Positions 8,981-19,135 of a stretch of DNA of 64,000 nucleotides are shown here, one piece after another. Every line of letters begins with the position of its first letter. Within the stretch, counting starts at the first letter, position 1. The stretch is taken from assembly GCF_003590875.1 (NCBI RefSeq), contig NZ_QYUN01000003.1, forward strand, positions 248,001-312,000, in the 5' to 3' direction. The notes beneath the pieces are model-generated. The model worked only from the letters and a program-made list of their open reading frames with translations. It did not search any database and was not told the origin of the DNA. The position numbers and the translations under genes are program-made. The stretch comes from Noviherbaspirillum cavernae. Its GTDB lineage: Bacteria > Pseudomonadota > Gammaproteobacteria > Burkholderiales > Burkholderiaceae_D.

Positions 8981-9853
8981 ATGCCGACAAGTTCACTCCC
9001 CCTCCTCATCCATCAACGCTTGAAGGCAAGGCTGCCGTCATCTCCGCCATGCACGCTGCTCTACGCGAACGGCGAGCGCATCGGCAGACTGAACGAATCC
9101 ATGCAGCGCGCGCTCGCGCGCTGGCCGCACTACTTTGAGGTTTCACCGGGCCGGGTCGATGTTTCCCCCACCCTGAATTCGGCCGAGTCGCGCACGAAGG
9201 CATTTGCCGAAGTCGTGCAGGCCTTGCACGACTCGGGCCTCATTACCGGCTGGCGCAACGAGCAGATGCCGGTCAGGAGCGACAGCGGGCGAACCTTGCT
9301 GTTCGTCGAGCGGGCCGCGCTGCGCCCATTGGGCGCGGAACTGCGTTCGGTCCATCTGCTCGGCATGCTTGCCGTACATGCTGCGCAGGATGAAGCGATG
9401 TGGCTCGCGCGCCGCAGCCCAAACAAGACTATCGATCCGAATCTGCTGGATACGCTGGTCGGCGGCGGCATCGGCGGCGACATGACGGCGGACGAAACGC
9501 TGGTCAAGGAAGCCTGGGAGGAAGCCGGCCTCAGGCAAGAGCAATTGCACGGGGCGATCGACACCGGACAGATCAGGGTGCAAAGAGCCGTTGCCGAAGG
9601 CTGGCATGACGAACTGATCCACACCCGCGCGCTGAGTCTGCCGCCGGAATTCGAACCGCGGAATCAGGATGGCGAAGTGTCGGAATTCGTTCTGCTTCCG
9701 CTGAATGCGTTGCTGCATCGGCTTGCGGAAACCGACGACCTCACCCTCGACGCCAGCTGCATCATTTGCGCATATCTGATGCAGCGCGGCCTGATCGGCG
9801 CACAGGACAAGGGCTGCGCGAAATTGCGCGCGCTCATTCACGCCACAGCATGA
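8981..9853 (+). CDS. Nudix hydrolase with DUF4743-type N-terminal domain
   Basis: About 290 residues. The N-terminal ~115 residues resemble the domain preceding Nudix folds in the thiamine-pyrophosphokinase-related/YJR142W group. The Nudix segment is GGGIGGDMTADETLVKEAWEEAGL split across residues ~157-180. The core KEAWEEAGL matches REUxEExGU with Lys for Arg, but the first Glu of the Nudix box is Met. The substrate is unknown; relatives act on oxidised thiamine derivatives. No clear ribosome-binding site precedes the ATG at 8981. It is transcribed divergently from phnS. Confidence 0.75.
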   Translation: MPTSSLPLLIHQRLKARLPSSPPCTLLYANGERIGRLNESMQRALARWPHYFEVSPGRVDVSPTLNSAESRTKAFAEVVQALHDSGLITGWRNEQMPVRSDSGRTLLFVERAALRPLGAELRSVHLLGMLAVHAAQDEAMWLARRSPNKTIDPNLLDTLVGGGIGGDMTADETLVKEAWEEAGLRQEQLHGAIDTGQIRVQRAVAEGWHDELIHTRALSLPPEFEPRNQDGEVSEFVLLPLNALLHRLAETDDLTLDASCIICAYLMQRGLIGAQDKGCAKLRALIHATA

Positions 9854-10007
9854 GGCGCGTGCGCATGTCATCTGTTGCCGGCATGATAATCATCCCGGCG
9901 CGCATTGCATGGAAAACATCTTGCAAAGGGTAATGGACGGCAATAGGCAGCAACAGGTGGCAATAGGCAATACAATCTTGGGCATGTCATTGTCGGAGTT
10001 CGTGTCG

Positions 10008-10625
10008 ATGCACAAGCCATTCCACTTCACTTCCCTGTTTCCGTTGATTGTCGTTGTCGCTTTGTCAGCCTGTTCCATCCCCCGGCAAGACAGGCAAGAC
10101 AGTTATCACGAAGAGGATTTTTCCTCGTCGAATGTGTATGCCCGCAGCTTTCCCGGATCGGCGCAGGCGACCTGCGAAGCGGGGCGGCGGGCGCTCCTCA
10201 GCCAGGGTTATGTCATTCATGAAGCGAGCCCGTCGCTGGTCAGGGGCCGCAAGAACTTTCAGCCGGAAAGCGGCATCCACATGCAGACCGAGTTCCATGT
10301 GGTATGCGCGCCTAACAGCAAGGGAAGCAACAGCACGACCGTGTTCGCGAATGCGGTGAACGACCGTTATTCACTGCGCAAGAGCAGCAATTCCGCCAGC
10401 CTCGGCGTCGGTGCGCTGGGCTCGGTGTCCCTGCCGTTCGGCTCTTCCGACGACTCGCTGGTCAAGGTGGCGAGCGAAACCGTCTCGAACAAGAAATTCT
10501 ACGGAAGCTTCTTCGAGCTGCTGGAGAGCTATCTCGACGCCGCCGGCGACAGTCCGGCGCAAGTTGACAGGCAGAGCAGCAAGGACGACAAGAACACCCT
10601 GTCCGTCAAGCCGGTCGATGAATGA
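10008..10625 (+). CDS. DUF2242 family lipoprotein
   Basis: A 205-residue precursor. The signal peptide MHKPFHFTSLFPLIVVVALS ends in the lipobox LSAC. The mature part has the features I associate with DUF2242: CEAGRRALLSQGYVIHEASP, RGRKNFQPESGIHMQTEFHV, then a Ser/Gly-rich segment. Such proteins are mainly found in betaproteobacteria, have no assigned function and are probably outer-membrane anchored. The start at 10008 is chosen because it directly precedes the signal peptide and has a CGGAG box; longer in-frame starts add non-signal sequence. Upstream, the 11-mer GGCAATAGGCA occurs twice, 20 bp apart (9939 and 9959). Confidence 0.75.
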   Translation: MHKPFHFTSLFPLIVVVALSACSIPRQDRQDSYHEEDFSSSNVYARSFPGSAQATCEAGRRALLSQGYVIHEASPSLVRGRKNFQPESGIHMQTEFHVVCAPNSKGSNSTTVFANAVNDRYSLRKSSNSASLGVGALGSVSLPFGSSDDSLVKVASETVSNKKFYGSFFELLESYLDAAGDSPAQVDRQSSKDDKNTLSVKPVDE

Positions 10626-10779
10626 TGCATGGCGCAATGCCCTGACGTTCGATGCTGGCAGCACGGCAGGTCGATGCGACAAGGCCCGGAACACTTCGCC
10701 GGATGCACTCTTTGACCCGGCGACGAAAGAACAAGCACCAGACCACGCATGCCGTTGTCTGCCGTGCCGATGACAAGTA

Positions 10780-11991
10780 ATGAAAAATCCCCTGTTCGCC
10801 TACCCCTCCTTCCTGTTCTTCCTTGTCCTGCGCGTCCTCACCACGATGGCGAACCAGATGATGATGGTGGTCGTCGCCTGGCAAATGTACGATCTGACCA
10901 ACAGCGCCTACGATCTCGGCATGGTGGGGCTGGCGCAGTTTCTGCCATCGCTCGCGCTGGTGCTGGTTACGGGGCAGGTCGCCGACCGCTTCGACCGCCG
11001 TTACGTGCTGGCGTGGTGCCTTGCGGGCCAGTTTCTGATTGCCGTGGCGCTCGTGGCCGGCACGCTGGAAGGCTGGCTGAACCGCGAGACGATCCTGCTG
11101 GCGTCGGTTGCTCTCGGCGCGACCAAGGCATTCCAGATGCCGACCCAGCAGGCGCTCACGCCGCAACTGGTACCGCTCGCGATCCTGCCGCGCGCGCTTG
11201 CAGCGGCATCCTCGGGCAATCAGGCCGCCATCATCGTCGGCCCGGCGGTGGGCGGTTTCATCTATGTGGCGGGTGCGCAGGTGGTGTATATCGCGTGCGG
11301 CCTGCTGTTTCTGGCGGCGACCGCCTGCGTGTTTTTCATTCGCGTCGCACAGCTTCCCCGGGCGCCGCAGCCCGTGACGCTGCAGAGCCTGTTCGCGGGC
11401 ATCTCCTTCATCTGGAATCGCAAGGAGGTGCTGGGCGCGATTTCGCTCGATCTGTTTGCGGTACTGCTGGGCGGCGCGACCGCGCTGCTGCCTATCTATG
11501 CGAAGGACATCCTGCATGTCGGCCCCTGGGGTCTGGGGATGCTGCGCTCGGCGCCGGCGGTCGGCGCGCTGATCATGTCCTTGTATCTCGCGCAGCATCC
11601 GATCCAGCGCCACGTCGGCAGGGTGATGTTCGGCTCGGTGGCGCTGTACGGCGTCGCCACATTGGTGTTCGCGCTGTCGACCTCGTTCGTGCTGTCGCTG
11701 GCGGCGCTGGCATTCAGCGGAATGTTCGACATGGTCAGCGTGGTCATCCGGCAGTCGCTGGTGCAGCTGGACACGCCTGACGAGATGCGCGGCAGGGTGA
11801 GCGCGGCCAATTCGATCTTCATCGGCGCGTCGAATCAGCTGGGCGAATTCGAATCCGGCATGACCGCAGGCTGGTTCGGCGCGGTGCCGTCGGTGCTGAT
11901 CGGCGGCGTCGGCACCCTGCTGGTCGTCGCTGCGTGGATCAGGCTGTTTCCGGGGCTGGCGCGGCGCCACACGCTGGTGACGCCGGCGTAG
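10780..11991 (+). CDS. MFS transporter (EntS-like)
   Basis: A 403-residue major facilitator with twelve predicted membrane helices. The conserved loop 2-3 motif is present as GQVADRFDRRYVLAWC (residues ~67-82), with a repeated variant in the second half. Closest in style to the EntS/MFS_3 exporters annotated for enterobactin or small molecules. The substrate is unknown. It stands alone, following the DUF2242 gene after about 150 bp and ending convergently with the chemoreceptor gene. Confidence 0.82.
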   Translation: MKNPLFAYPSFLFFLVLRVLTTMANQMMMVVVAWQMYDLTNSAYDLGMVGLAQFLPSLALVLVTGQVADRFDRRYVLAWCLAGQFLIAVALVAGTLEGWLNRETILLASVALGATKAFQMPTQQALTPQLVPLAILPRALAAASSGNQAAIIVGPAVGGFIYVAGAQVVYIACGLLFLAATACVFFIRVAQLPRAPQPVTLQSLFAGISFIWNRKEVLGAISLDLFAVLLGGATALLPIYAKDILHVGPWGLGMLRSAPAVGALIMSLYLAQHPIQRHVGRVMFGSVALYGVATLVFALSTSFVLSLAALAFSGMFDMVSVVIRQSLVQLDTPDEMRGRVSAANSIFIGASNQLGEFESGMTAGWFGAVPSVLIGGVGTLLVVAAWIRLFPGLARRHTLVTPA

Positions 11992-12121
11992 CGTGATGAA
12001 CGGCAAGGCATGGCGCACACCGATATCCGTATGGCGGCTGCGCGCCGTGCCCCGCACCTGGACCATCCCCGTCCCCATCCGTGACGGAACATGCCAGCGT
12101 CACACACCTCCGCTACAGCCG

Positions 12122-13699
12122 CTAACCGCTCTTCCCCTCGGACACCAGCTTGAACGCGCTGATCAGCTGTGCCAGCTTGAGCGCCTGTGCGCTCATGCCT
12201 TCCGCTGCGATTGCCGCTTCTTCGACCAGCGCCGCGTTTTGTTGAGTGACCAGGTCCATTCTGGCAACCGCCTCGTTGACCTGCTCGATTCCGGCGCTCT
12301 GCTCGCGGCTGGCAGCCGCGATTTCCGCCATGATCTCTGCGGCGCGGCGCACCGAGCTTGCGATGTCTTCCATGGTGCGGCCCGCGTCATCCACCGCCCT
12401 GGTGCCTGAACTGACCTTGTCGGCCGAATCCTTGATCAAGCCATTGATTTCCCGCGCTGCGTTCGCGGATCGTTGCGCCAGACCGCGCACTTCCGCCGCG
12501 ACCGCGGCGAATCCGCGCCCATGCTCTCCCGCGCGCGCGGCTTCCACTGCCGCGTTCAATGCCAGGAGATTGGTCTGGAATGCAATGCCGTCGATCACAT
12601 TGATGATCTCGGCCATCTTGTGCGAGCTTTCTCTGATCGATCGCATCATCTCGACTGCCTGGCGCATGGTGCAGGCGCCCTGCGCCACCGTCTCGGATGA
12701 CGCCACCACCAGGGCGTTGGCCTGCTGCGCATTCTCCGCATTCTGCTTCACCGTGCCGGTGAGTTCCTCCATCGAGGATGCGGTTTCTTCGAGCGCGCTG
12801 GCTTGCGATTCCGTGCGCGCGGACAGGTCGGAATTTCCTGTCGCGATGTCGCTGGCACCGGAGTTGACGATCTCGCTCGCCTCCTTGATTTGCCCCACCA
12901 GCAATTTCATGTTGATCTGCAAAATGCGCAGTGATTGCAGCACGGCGGAAATTTCGTCATTGCCGGGCGACGTGATGCTGCCCGACAGGTCGCCGGCACT
13001 CATGCGATCGGCTTCGCGCCTGGCGCGCTCCACCGGAAGTACCACGCTGTAATACTCTGCGACGCCAAAACCGGCGACCACAATCAGGCCGAGCACGGCA
13101 CCGGCAACGGCGAGCAGATGCAGAGTCCTGTCGTTTGCCAGCAGGCCGAGCAGGATGATGCCGAACATGGCGACAAGGAATGCGAACGAACAAAGGATTT
13201 TTGCCTTGATCGTCAGCGCTTGCAGCGGGTTGAAGCCGCCGAACAGGGAACGCCTGACGGCCGCGCCTTCGCGAATGACGAATCTGCCGGCCCCGGTCTG
13301 CATGTCGCGGTACACGCGGTCTGCCGCTTCCACCTGTTGCCGCGATGGCTTGACTCTGACGGAGGTGTATCCGACGATTCGGCCGTGATCGAGCATCGGT
13401 GCGGCGTTTGCTTCCACCCAGTAGTGATTCCCGTTCTTGCATCGATTCTTCACCAGCCCGGTCCACGCCTTGCCGCTTTTGATGGTGCGCCAGAAATCCT
13501 CAAAGGCTTCGCGCGGCATGTCCGGATGGCGCACGATGTTTTGCGGCGACCCGATGAGTTCATCCACAGAGAAGCCGCTGATGCGCACGAAATCGTCGTT
13601 GACGTAGGTAATCGTCCCCTCCAGATCCGTCTTGGAGACGATGATGTCGGAATCCTTCAGGATGGTTTCGACATCGGTGACAGGCATGTTGGACCGCAT
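12122..13699 (-). CDS. PAS-domain methyl-accepting chemotaxis protein (Aer-like)
   Basis: About 525 residues. The N-terminal PAS domain (residues ~8-115, [20 protein letters not shown]) resembles the FAD-binding sensor of aerotaxis receptors. Two adjacent hydrophobic segments (~160-215) follow, then a HAMP-like linker and a long signalling domain with the conserved hairpin tip ([20 protein letters not shown]). It lacks a C-terminal CheR-docking pentapeptide. Predicted role: intracellular redox or oxygen sensing that directs swimming. An FNR/ANR-type palindrome with a plausible -10 lies about 100 bp upstream, fitting low-oxygen expression. The ATG at 13699 is preceded by an AGAGAAAGAG stretch. 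Confidence 0.9.
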   Translation of the reverse strand: MRSNMPVTDVETILKDSDIIVSKTDLEGTITYVNDDFVRISGFSVDELIGSPQNIVRHPDMPREAFEDFWRTIKSGKAWTGLVKNRCKNGNHYWVEANAAPMLDHGRIVGYTSVRVKPSRQQVEAADRVYRDMQTGAGRFVIREGAAVRRSLFGGFNPLQALTIKAKILCSFAFLVAMFGIILLGLLANDRTLHLLAVAGAVLGLIVVAGFGVAEYYSVVLPVERARREADRMSAGDLSGSITSPGNDEISAVLQSLRILQINMKLLVGQIKEASEIVNSGASDIATGNSDLSARTESQASALEETASSMEELTGTVKQNAENAQQANALVVASSETVAQGACTMRQAVEMMRSIRESSHKMAEIINVIDGIAFQTNLLALNAAVEAARAGEHGRGFAAVAAEVRGLAQRSANAAREINGLIKDSADKVSSGTRAVDDAGRTMEDIASSVRRAAEIMAEIAAASREQSAGIEQVNEAVARMDLVTQQNAALVEEAAIAAEGMSAQALKLAQLISAFKLVSEGKSG

Positions 13700-13769
13700 A
13701 CGAAATTTCTCTTTCTCTTGAGATCTGGCACAGCATCGGGAAGTTGCCGTAATGGCATGACCGGGCGCC

Positions 13770-13810
13770 ACGGTAGCAAAGAATCCTTCAGAATTTTTGA
13801 CCTAAATCAA
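13770..13810 (-). promoter_or_regulatory. FNR/ANR-type box and -10 for the PAS chemoreceptor
   Basis: On the plus strand 13797-13810 reads TTGACCTAAATCAA, matching the TTGAT-N4-ATCAA dyad with one symmetric change (C for T). On the minus strand a TACCGT hexamer (13770-13775) follows 21 bases after the box, close to the class II arrangement in which FNR centres near -41.5. The chemoreceptor start is 71 bp further on. Confidence 0.6.
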
Positions 13811-14056
13811 TTTCGTCCGGGAAACCGCCTGGCAAGGGGATGTTTGATGGGCGATGTTGAATGGCAGGCTGGGGCTGGCTTCGCATGCCACGTTCGATGG
13901 GGCCGATCAGGTCGCCGTTGAGGAAGACCTATAGGGACGTTCCTGCCTGATCGATTCCGATTCTGCGCTTGCGTAAGGTAGGAAACCGTGTTTCTTCATA
14001 AGCTTGAACTCGTTACCATCGCCATTGAACCCATTGCATTCCGGAGATCCTTTCCC

Positions 14057-15034
14057 ATGCGCGCCATCGAAATAAGCCAGCCCGGCCCCGCTGATGTATT
14101 GCAAATCTGCGAACACCCCGTACCCATTCCCAAGGCTGGTGAAGTCCTGATCAAGGTTCATGCGGCGGGCGTGAATCGGCCTGACGTATTGCAACGCATC
14201 GGCAAGTACCCGGCTCCCCCGGGAGCATCGGACATTCCCGGCCTGGAAGTTGCCGGAGAAATCGCGGACGGCGATTTGAGCGGGAGCGGCTTCAAGAAAG
14301 GGGACATGATCTGCGCCCTGCTGCAGGGCGGCGGCTATGCGGAATATTGCGTGGCGCCGCTTGCGCAATGCCTGCCGTTGCCGAATGGATTGAGCGCGCT
14401 TGAAGCAGCATCCCTGCCTGAGACATTTTTCACTGTCTGGAGCAATGTGTTCGACCGTGCAGGGTTGACGGGTGAGGAAACACTGCTGGTGCAAGGCGGC
14501 ACATCCGGCATAGGCGTGACAGCGATCCAGATGGCGACCGCGCTGGGACACCGTGTATTCGCCACCGCCGGTTCCGATGAAAAATGCCGGGCATGCGAAG
14601 CGTTCGGCGCAGAACGCGGCATCAATTACCGGACGGAGGATTTCGTCGAGATCGTCAAGACCGCGACCTCCGGCAAAGGCGTGGACGTGATTCTCGACAT
14701 GGTCGGCGGCGACTATGTGGCGCGCGAGATCAGCTGCCTCGCCGACGATGGACGGCTGGTGTTCATCGCCCTCCTCGGCGGCTCGAAGGCGACAATCAAT
14801 CTCGGGCAGATCCTGCTGCGCCGCCTGACGATCACCGGTTCAACCTTGCGCCCGCGTCCGGTCGCGTTCAAGGCGGCGATCGCGGCGCAACTGCGCGAGC
14901 GTATCTGGCCCCTGCTCGAATCGCGGAAGATCAAGCCGGCGATCTACCGCACCTTCCCGTTGGAGCAAGCCGCCCAGGCGCACGCGCTGATGGAGACAAG
15001 CACACATGTGGGCAAGATCGTGCTTGCGATTTAA
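14057..15034 (+). CDS. NAD(P)H:quinone oxidoreductase, zinc-less MDR family
   Basis: A 325-residue medium-chain dehydrogenase/reductase of the QOR/PIG3 type. It has the GroES-like start (MRAIEISQPGPADVLQICEH), HAAGVNRPDVLQRIGKYPAP, and the nucleotide-binding motif LVQGGTSGIGVTAIQMA. No structural zinc cysteines are visible. Predicted cytoplasmic reductase of quinones or enones using NADPH. The ATG at 14057 has a GGAG box ten bases upstream; an upstream in-frame start adds 23 unlikely residues. It is divergent from the PAS chemoreceptor. Confidence 0.88.
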   Translation: MRAIEISQPGPADVLQICEHPVPIPKAGEVLIKVHAAGVNRPDVLQRIGKYPAPPGASDIPGLEVAGEIADGDLSGSGFKKGDMICALLQGGGYAEYCVAPLAQCLPLPNGLSALEAASLPETFFTVWSNVFDRAGLTGEETLLVQGGTSGIGVTAIQMATALGHRVFATAGSDEKCRACEAFGAERGINYRTEDFVEIVKTATSGKGVDVILDMVGGDYVAREISCLADDGRLVFIALLGGSKATINLGQILLRRLTITGSTLRPRPVAFKAAIAAQLRERIWPLLESRKIKPAIYRTFPLEQAAQAHALMETSTHVGKIVLAI

Positions 15035-15150
15035 GCAGGTCGGACAACATCCCACGCGCGATCGTTCCAGTGAAGCCGGACTGGATCAGCTCGGGCCTGA
15101 GCTGACAAAATCGGGCCTGATCCCATTCTTCACCACTTTTCGGTGCGGTC

Positions 15151-15999
15151 ATGGAAATCCTGTTGAAAGTGTTGGGCGCGGGCGGCGCGGCGTATGCCGC
15201 GTTGTTGGCCGGCGTGTTCCTGCTGCAGGGGTCTCTCCTCTACTTCCCCGACATGGGACGGCAGATGCTGCGGACGCCCGGAGACGTCGGGCTCGACTAC
15301 GAGACGGTGTGGCTGACGACGGAAGACGACGTCAGGATCGAGGCCTGGTATATCCCCGCGCCAGCGGCGCGCGGAGTGGCGCTGCTCGCCCATGGCAACG
15401 CCGGCAACATCTCTCACCGGGTGGACTACGCCCTCCTGTTCCATCGCCTCGGCTACTCGCTGTTGCTGCTTGAGTATCGCGGCTACGGTCGCAGCGAAGG
15501 AAAGCCGAGCGAGGCCGGCACCTACGCCGATGCTCGCGCCGCGTGGCGCCACCTCGTGACGGAACGCGGCTTTCCTCCCGAACGAATCGTGCTGGTGGGC
15601 GAGTCCCTGGGCGGCGCCGTCGTCGCCCGGCTTGCCGCGGATGAGCGGCCGGGTGCGCTGGTACTTGCTTCGAGCTTTGTCTCCGTGCCAGAACTGGCCG
15701 CAGATCTCTATCCCTGGTTGCCGGCGCGGTGGCTCACGCGCTACCGGTACGACACGCTGGCCGCCCTCGAGCGTGTCTCGTGTCCGGTGCTCATCGCCCA
15801 CAGTCCCCAGGACGAAATCGTGCCGTTTCATCATGGGGAGCGGCTGTTTGCCGCCGTCAAGGGGCCGAAAGCATTTCTGGAACTAGCCGGCGGTCATAAC
15901 GACGCTTTTCTGTTCAGCCGCGAAGCATGGCGTGTGGAGCTCGGGCGCTTCCTGGAGCAGCACCTCCCGCAAGGCAGCGTGAATCCAGTTCCACGGTAA
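15151..15999 (+). CDS. Alpha/beta hydrolase, BEM46/ABHD13-like
   Basis: A 282-residue protein with one N-terminal membrane anchor (residues 5-28) and an alpha/beta hydrolase fold. The oxyanion motif is LLAHGNAGNISHR (79-91), the nucleophile Ser152 lies in VGESLGGA, the acid is in HSPQDEIVPF and the His in AGGHNDAF. Predicted membrane-tethered esterase or lipase-like enzyme of unknown substrate. The ribosome-binding site is weak. It ends convergently with the LysR gene. Confidence 0.85.
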   Translation: MEILLKVLGAGGAAYAALLAGVFLLQGSLLYFPDMGRQMLRTPGDVGLDYETVWLTTEDDVRIEAWYIPAPAARGVALLAHGNAGNISHRVDYALLFHRLGYSLLLLEYRGYGRSEGKPSEAGTYADARAAWRHLVTERGFPPERIVLVGESLGGAVVARLAADERPGALVLASSFVSVPELAADLYPWLPARWLTRYRYDTLAALERVSCPVLIAHSPQDEIVPFHHGERLFAAVKGPKAFLELAGGHNDAFLFSREAWRVELGRFLEQHLPQGSVNPVPR

Positions 16000-16076
16000 G
16001 AAGCCCGGATGCAGTAGTTATGCAGGAAATTCCGGCTGCATGAAAACGAAAATGCCTCCCACAGCCTGCCAGACCA

Positions 16077-16988
16077 TCAGTCCGTCCGGGCCCAGTAGTT
16101 GGGCCCGGCATAGATCGCTTTCAATACGTCGATGAAGAAACGGATTTTTGCCGGCAGATGCCGCTGCTGCGGATACACCGCCATGATGTCGTAGTGAGGA
16201 AGCGCGTATTCGTCGAGAACCGTGACCAGTTCGCCGGATGCAAGCTGCGGCTGGATTTCCCAGGTGGAGCGCCATGCGAGGCCGAGGCTCTGGCAGGCCC
16301 AGCGATGAAGCAGTTCGCCATCGTTGCAGTCGAGACTGCCGTTGACCTTGATCGTGACGGGTTTGCCGTTTTTCTGGAAATACCAGCCGCGCTGCTGACC
16401 GCCTTGCAAATTGAAGGCGAGGCAGTTGTGCCGGGCAAGGTCGTCGAGGGTTTTCGGTATGCCGTAGCGGCTGAAATAATCCGGCGTGCCACATACCACG
16501 CGACGGTTGGCAGCCAGCTTGACCGCCACGAAGCTGGGCTCGATCACGCCGCCGATGCGAATGCCGAGGTCATATCCTTCCCGCATCAGATCGATGACAT
16601 GGTCGGTCAGATTGAAGGAAATCTTTACGTCCGGATTGGCCGCAACGAACCCCGGCGCGTGCGGCGCGACATGCTTGCGTCCGAAGGCTGCAGGTGCGGA
16701 AACGACCAGATGGCCGGTAGCCTTGTGGCGTCCTTCGGAAATGATCTTTTCGGCGGCATTCAACTCGGCCAGCAATTTGCGGCAATGGTCCAGGAATACC
16801 GTGCCTTCCTCGGTCAATGTCAGATGGCGCGTCGTGCGGCGCATGAGTTTGGCTCCCAGCCTTTTCTCGAGCGCATCGATGCGGCGTCCCAGCATCACCG
16901 GCGTGACCTTCTGCTCCAGTGCGGCGCGTGCCAGGCTTCCCTTCTCCACGACTTCGACGAAGGCCTCGATCTGTTTGAGTCTGTCCAT
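16077..16988 (-). CDS. LysR-family transcriptional regulator, divergent from gcl
   Basis: A 303-residue regulator with the N-terminal winged helix-turn-helix (MDRLKQIEAFVEVVEKGSLA) and a type II periplasmic-binding-like effector domain (about 90-295). It is transcribed away from gcl-hyi-glxR across a 357-bp intergenic region, the usual layout for a LysR regulator controlling its neighbour, so control of glyoxylate assimilation is inferred. In enterics the gcl regulator is an IclR-type protein, so this would be a different solution. Confidence 0.88.
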   Translation of the reverse strand: MDRLKQIEAFVEVVEKGSLARAALEQKVTPVMLGRRIDALEKRLGAKLMRRTTRHLTLTEEGTVFLDHCRKLLAELNAAEKIISEGRHKATGHLVVSAPAAFGRKHVAPHAPGFVAANPDVKISFNLTDHVIDLMREGYDLGIRIGGVIEPSFVAVKLAANRRVVCGTPDYFSRYGIPKTLDDLARHNCLAFNLQGGQQRGWYFQKNGKPVTIKVNGSLDCNDGELLHRWACQSLGLAWRSTWEIQPQLASGELVTVLDEYALPHYDIMAVYPQQRHLPAKIRFFIDVLKAIYAGPNYWARTD

Positions 16989-17345
16989 TGCCGGAACCTA
17001 TCCAGGAATAAACCGTCAGCGCGATTGGCGTGAACGAAAAGTGCGCTTCACTTTCCGTGTGCCGTGCATCCATCTCGATTCATGTGGAGACGGCCTTTCG
17101 ATTATTCCATACCCTCTGTATCGAATAAAACGACATTCCGTGTTCTTATCAAAAATCCGCTTCGCCGATAGCATTTGACACACCTGCCGAGCCTCTGGAA
17201 ATCACAGGTCATTGACGAGTGCGTTCGACAAGCAAGTTTCAATACGCGCCACGCATCTTGCCGCGCACCGCCGTGTGTCGCTCCGCATTCTCCAGCAGCG
17301 CGATCGACCCCATCGGTTCGGATATTGCACATATGGAGATTCAAC
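16989..17345. promoter_or_regulatory. Divergent LysR / gcl control region
   Basis: 357 bp without a gene. An ATAC-N5-GTAT dyad (17109-17121, ATACCCTCTGTAT) is a candidate LysR-type operator. A TTGACA hexamer lies at 17175-17180, but I see no strong -10 at proper spacing. GGAG before the gcl ATG supports the chosen gcl start. Confidence 0.35.
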
Positions 17346-19094
17346 ATGGCAAAAATGACTGCGGCAGAAGCAGCTGTCTGCGTACTGGAAAAGGAAGGCA
17401 TCCGCGCGGCATTCGGCGTGCCTGGCGCCGCCATCAATCCGCTCTACGCTGCGCTCAGGAAACGGGACAGTATCAGGCATGTATTGGCGCGCCATGTGGA
17501 AGGCGCATCGCATATGGCGGAAGGCTACACGCGGGCCATGGCTGGCAATATCGGCGTGTGCATCGGCACCTCGGGTCCTGCCGGCACCGACATGATCACC
17601 GGCCTGTACTCCGCGCAGGCGGATTCATCCCCGATCCTGTGCATTACCGGCCAGGCGCCTCGCGCTCGTTTATACAAGGAAGATTTCCAGGCGGTGGACA
17701 TCGAATCGATCGCCAGGCCGGTTTCCAAGTGGGCCGTGACCGTGCGCGAACCTGCTCTGGTGCCACGCGTATTCCAGCAGGCATTCCATGTGATGCGCTC
17801 CGGCCGTCCCGGCCCGGTCCTGATCGACTTGCCGTTCGATGTACAGGTCGGGCAGATCGAGTTCGATCCGGAAACCTATGCGCCCTTGCCGGTCTATCGC
17901 CCGAAGGCCTCCCGCGCGCAGGCGGAAAAGGCATTGTCCATGCTGAACCAGGCGTATCGTCCCTTGATCACCGCGGGCGGCGGCATTATCAACGCGGATG
18001 CCGCCGACTTGCTGGTGGCGTTTGCGGAGCTGGTGAACGTGCCGGTGATTCCGACGCTGATGGGCTGGGGGACGATTGCCGACGACCATCCGTTGATGGC
18101 CGGCATGGCCGGTTTGCAGACCAGCCATCGTTACGGCAATGCGACGCTGCTGGCATCCGATTTCGTGCTGGGAATCGGCAACCGATGGGCCAATCGGCAT
18201 ACCGGCTCCATCGATGTCTTCACCAAGGGGCGCACGTTTGTGCATGTGGATATCGAGCCGACGCAGATCGGACGCGTTTTCGAACCGGACTACGGCATTG
18301 TTTCCGATGCCGCAGCGGCGCTGCAATTGTTTATCGAAGTCGCGCGGGAATGGAAAGCCGCCGGCAAGCTGAAGGAGCGTTCCGCATGGGTGGCGGAATG
18401 CCGGCACCGCAAGCGCACCATGCTGCGCCGCAGTGATCATCAGAACGTGCCGATCAAACCGCTGCGCGTCTACGAAGAGATGAACAAGTTCTTCGGCAAG
18501 GATACGCGGTACGTCACCGCCATCGGGCTGTCGCAGATTGCCGCCGCCCAGTTCCTGCACGTCTACAAACCGCGCCACTGGATCAACTGCGGCCAGGCGG
18601 GTCCGTTGGGATGGACCATTCCGGCGGCATTGGGTGTGCGGGCGGCCGATCCGGAGGGCGACATCGTGGCGATATCCGGCGACTACGATTTCCAGTTCCT
18701 GATCGAGGAACTGGCGGTAGGCGCGCAGTTCAAGCTGCCCTACATCCATGTTCTGGTGAACAACTCCTACCTGGGCTTGATCCGTCAGGCGCAGCGCGGA
18801 TTCGATATGGATTATTGCGTGCAGCTGTCTTTCGAGAATATCAATGCACCCGAGCTCCACGGTTACGGCGTCGATCATGTCGCGGTCGTCGAAGGCCTCG
18901 GCTGCAAGGCGCTGCGCGTTCACAAACCGGAAGGCATCATCCCCGCTTTCAAGCAGGCGCGCGTACTGATGCGGGAATACAAGGTCCCGGTGGTGGTGGA
19001 AATCATTCTGGAGCGCGTCACGAATATTGCGATGGGCACCGAGATCAACGCCATCAACGAATTTGAAGACGTGCTCGACATCATCGACAAGTGA
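17346..19094 (+). CDS. gcl: Glyoxylate carboligase (tartronate-semialdehyde synthase)
   Basis: A 582-residue ThDP enzyme that condenses two glyoxylates to tartronate semialdehyde and CO2. The N-terminal pyrimidine-binding domain carries [17 protein letters not shown], with Val51 where almost all other ThDP enzymes have the catalytic Glu; this is a Gcl hallmark. The diphosphate-binding domain has [19 protein letters not shown] and the [13 protein letters not shown] block. FAD binding is expected as in the acetolactate-synthase family. It is first in gcl-hyi-glxR, the glycerate pathway. The ATG at 17346 is preceded by ATGGAGATTCAAC. Confidence 0.95.
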   Translation: MAKMTAAEAAVCVLEKEGIRAAFGVPGAAINPLYAALRKRDSIRHVLARHVEGASHMAEGYTRAMAGNIGVCIGTSGPAGTDMITGLYSAQADSSPILCITGQAPRARLYKEDFQAVDIESIARPVSKWAVTVREPALVPRVFQQAFHVMRSGRPGPVLIDLPFDVQVGQIEFDPETYAPLPVYRPKASRAQAEKALSMLNQAYRPLITAGGGIINADAADLLVAFAELVNVPVIPTLMGWGTIADDHPLMAGMAGLQTSHRYGNATLLASDFVLGIGNRWANRHTGSIDVFTKGRTFVHVDIEPTQIGRVFEPDYGIVSDAAAALQLFIEVAREWKAAGKLKERSAWVAECRHRKRTMLRRSDHQNVPIKPLRVYEEMNKFFGKDTRYVTAIGLSQIAAAQFLHVYKPRHWINCGQAGPLGWTIPAALGVRAADPEGDIVAISGDYDFQFLIEELAVGAQFKLPYIHVLVNNSYLGLIRQAQRGFDMDYCVQLSFENINAPELHGYGVDHVAVVEGLGCKALRVHKPEGIIPAFKQARVLMREYKVPVVVEIILERVTNIAMGTEINAINEFEDVLDIIDK

Positions 19095-19135
19095 GCGAAA
19101 CCTTGAGCAGTCAGCTGTTCGAAAAAGGAGAAATC

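Noticed and set aside
13907..14551. Minus-strand frame opposite the quinone oxidoreductase gene
   Set aside because: Overlaps a clearly conserved plus-strand enzyme gene and has no start signal or recognisable domain.
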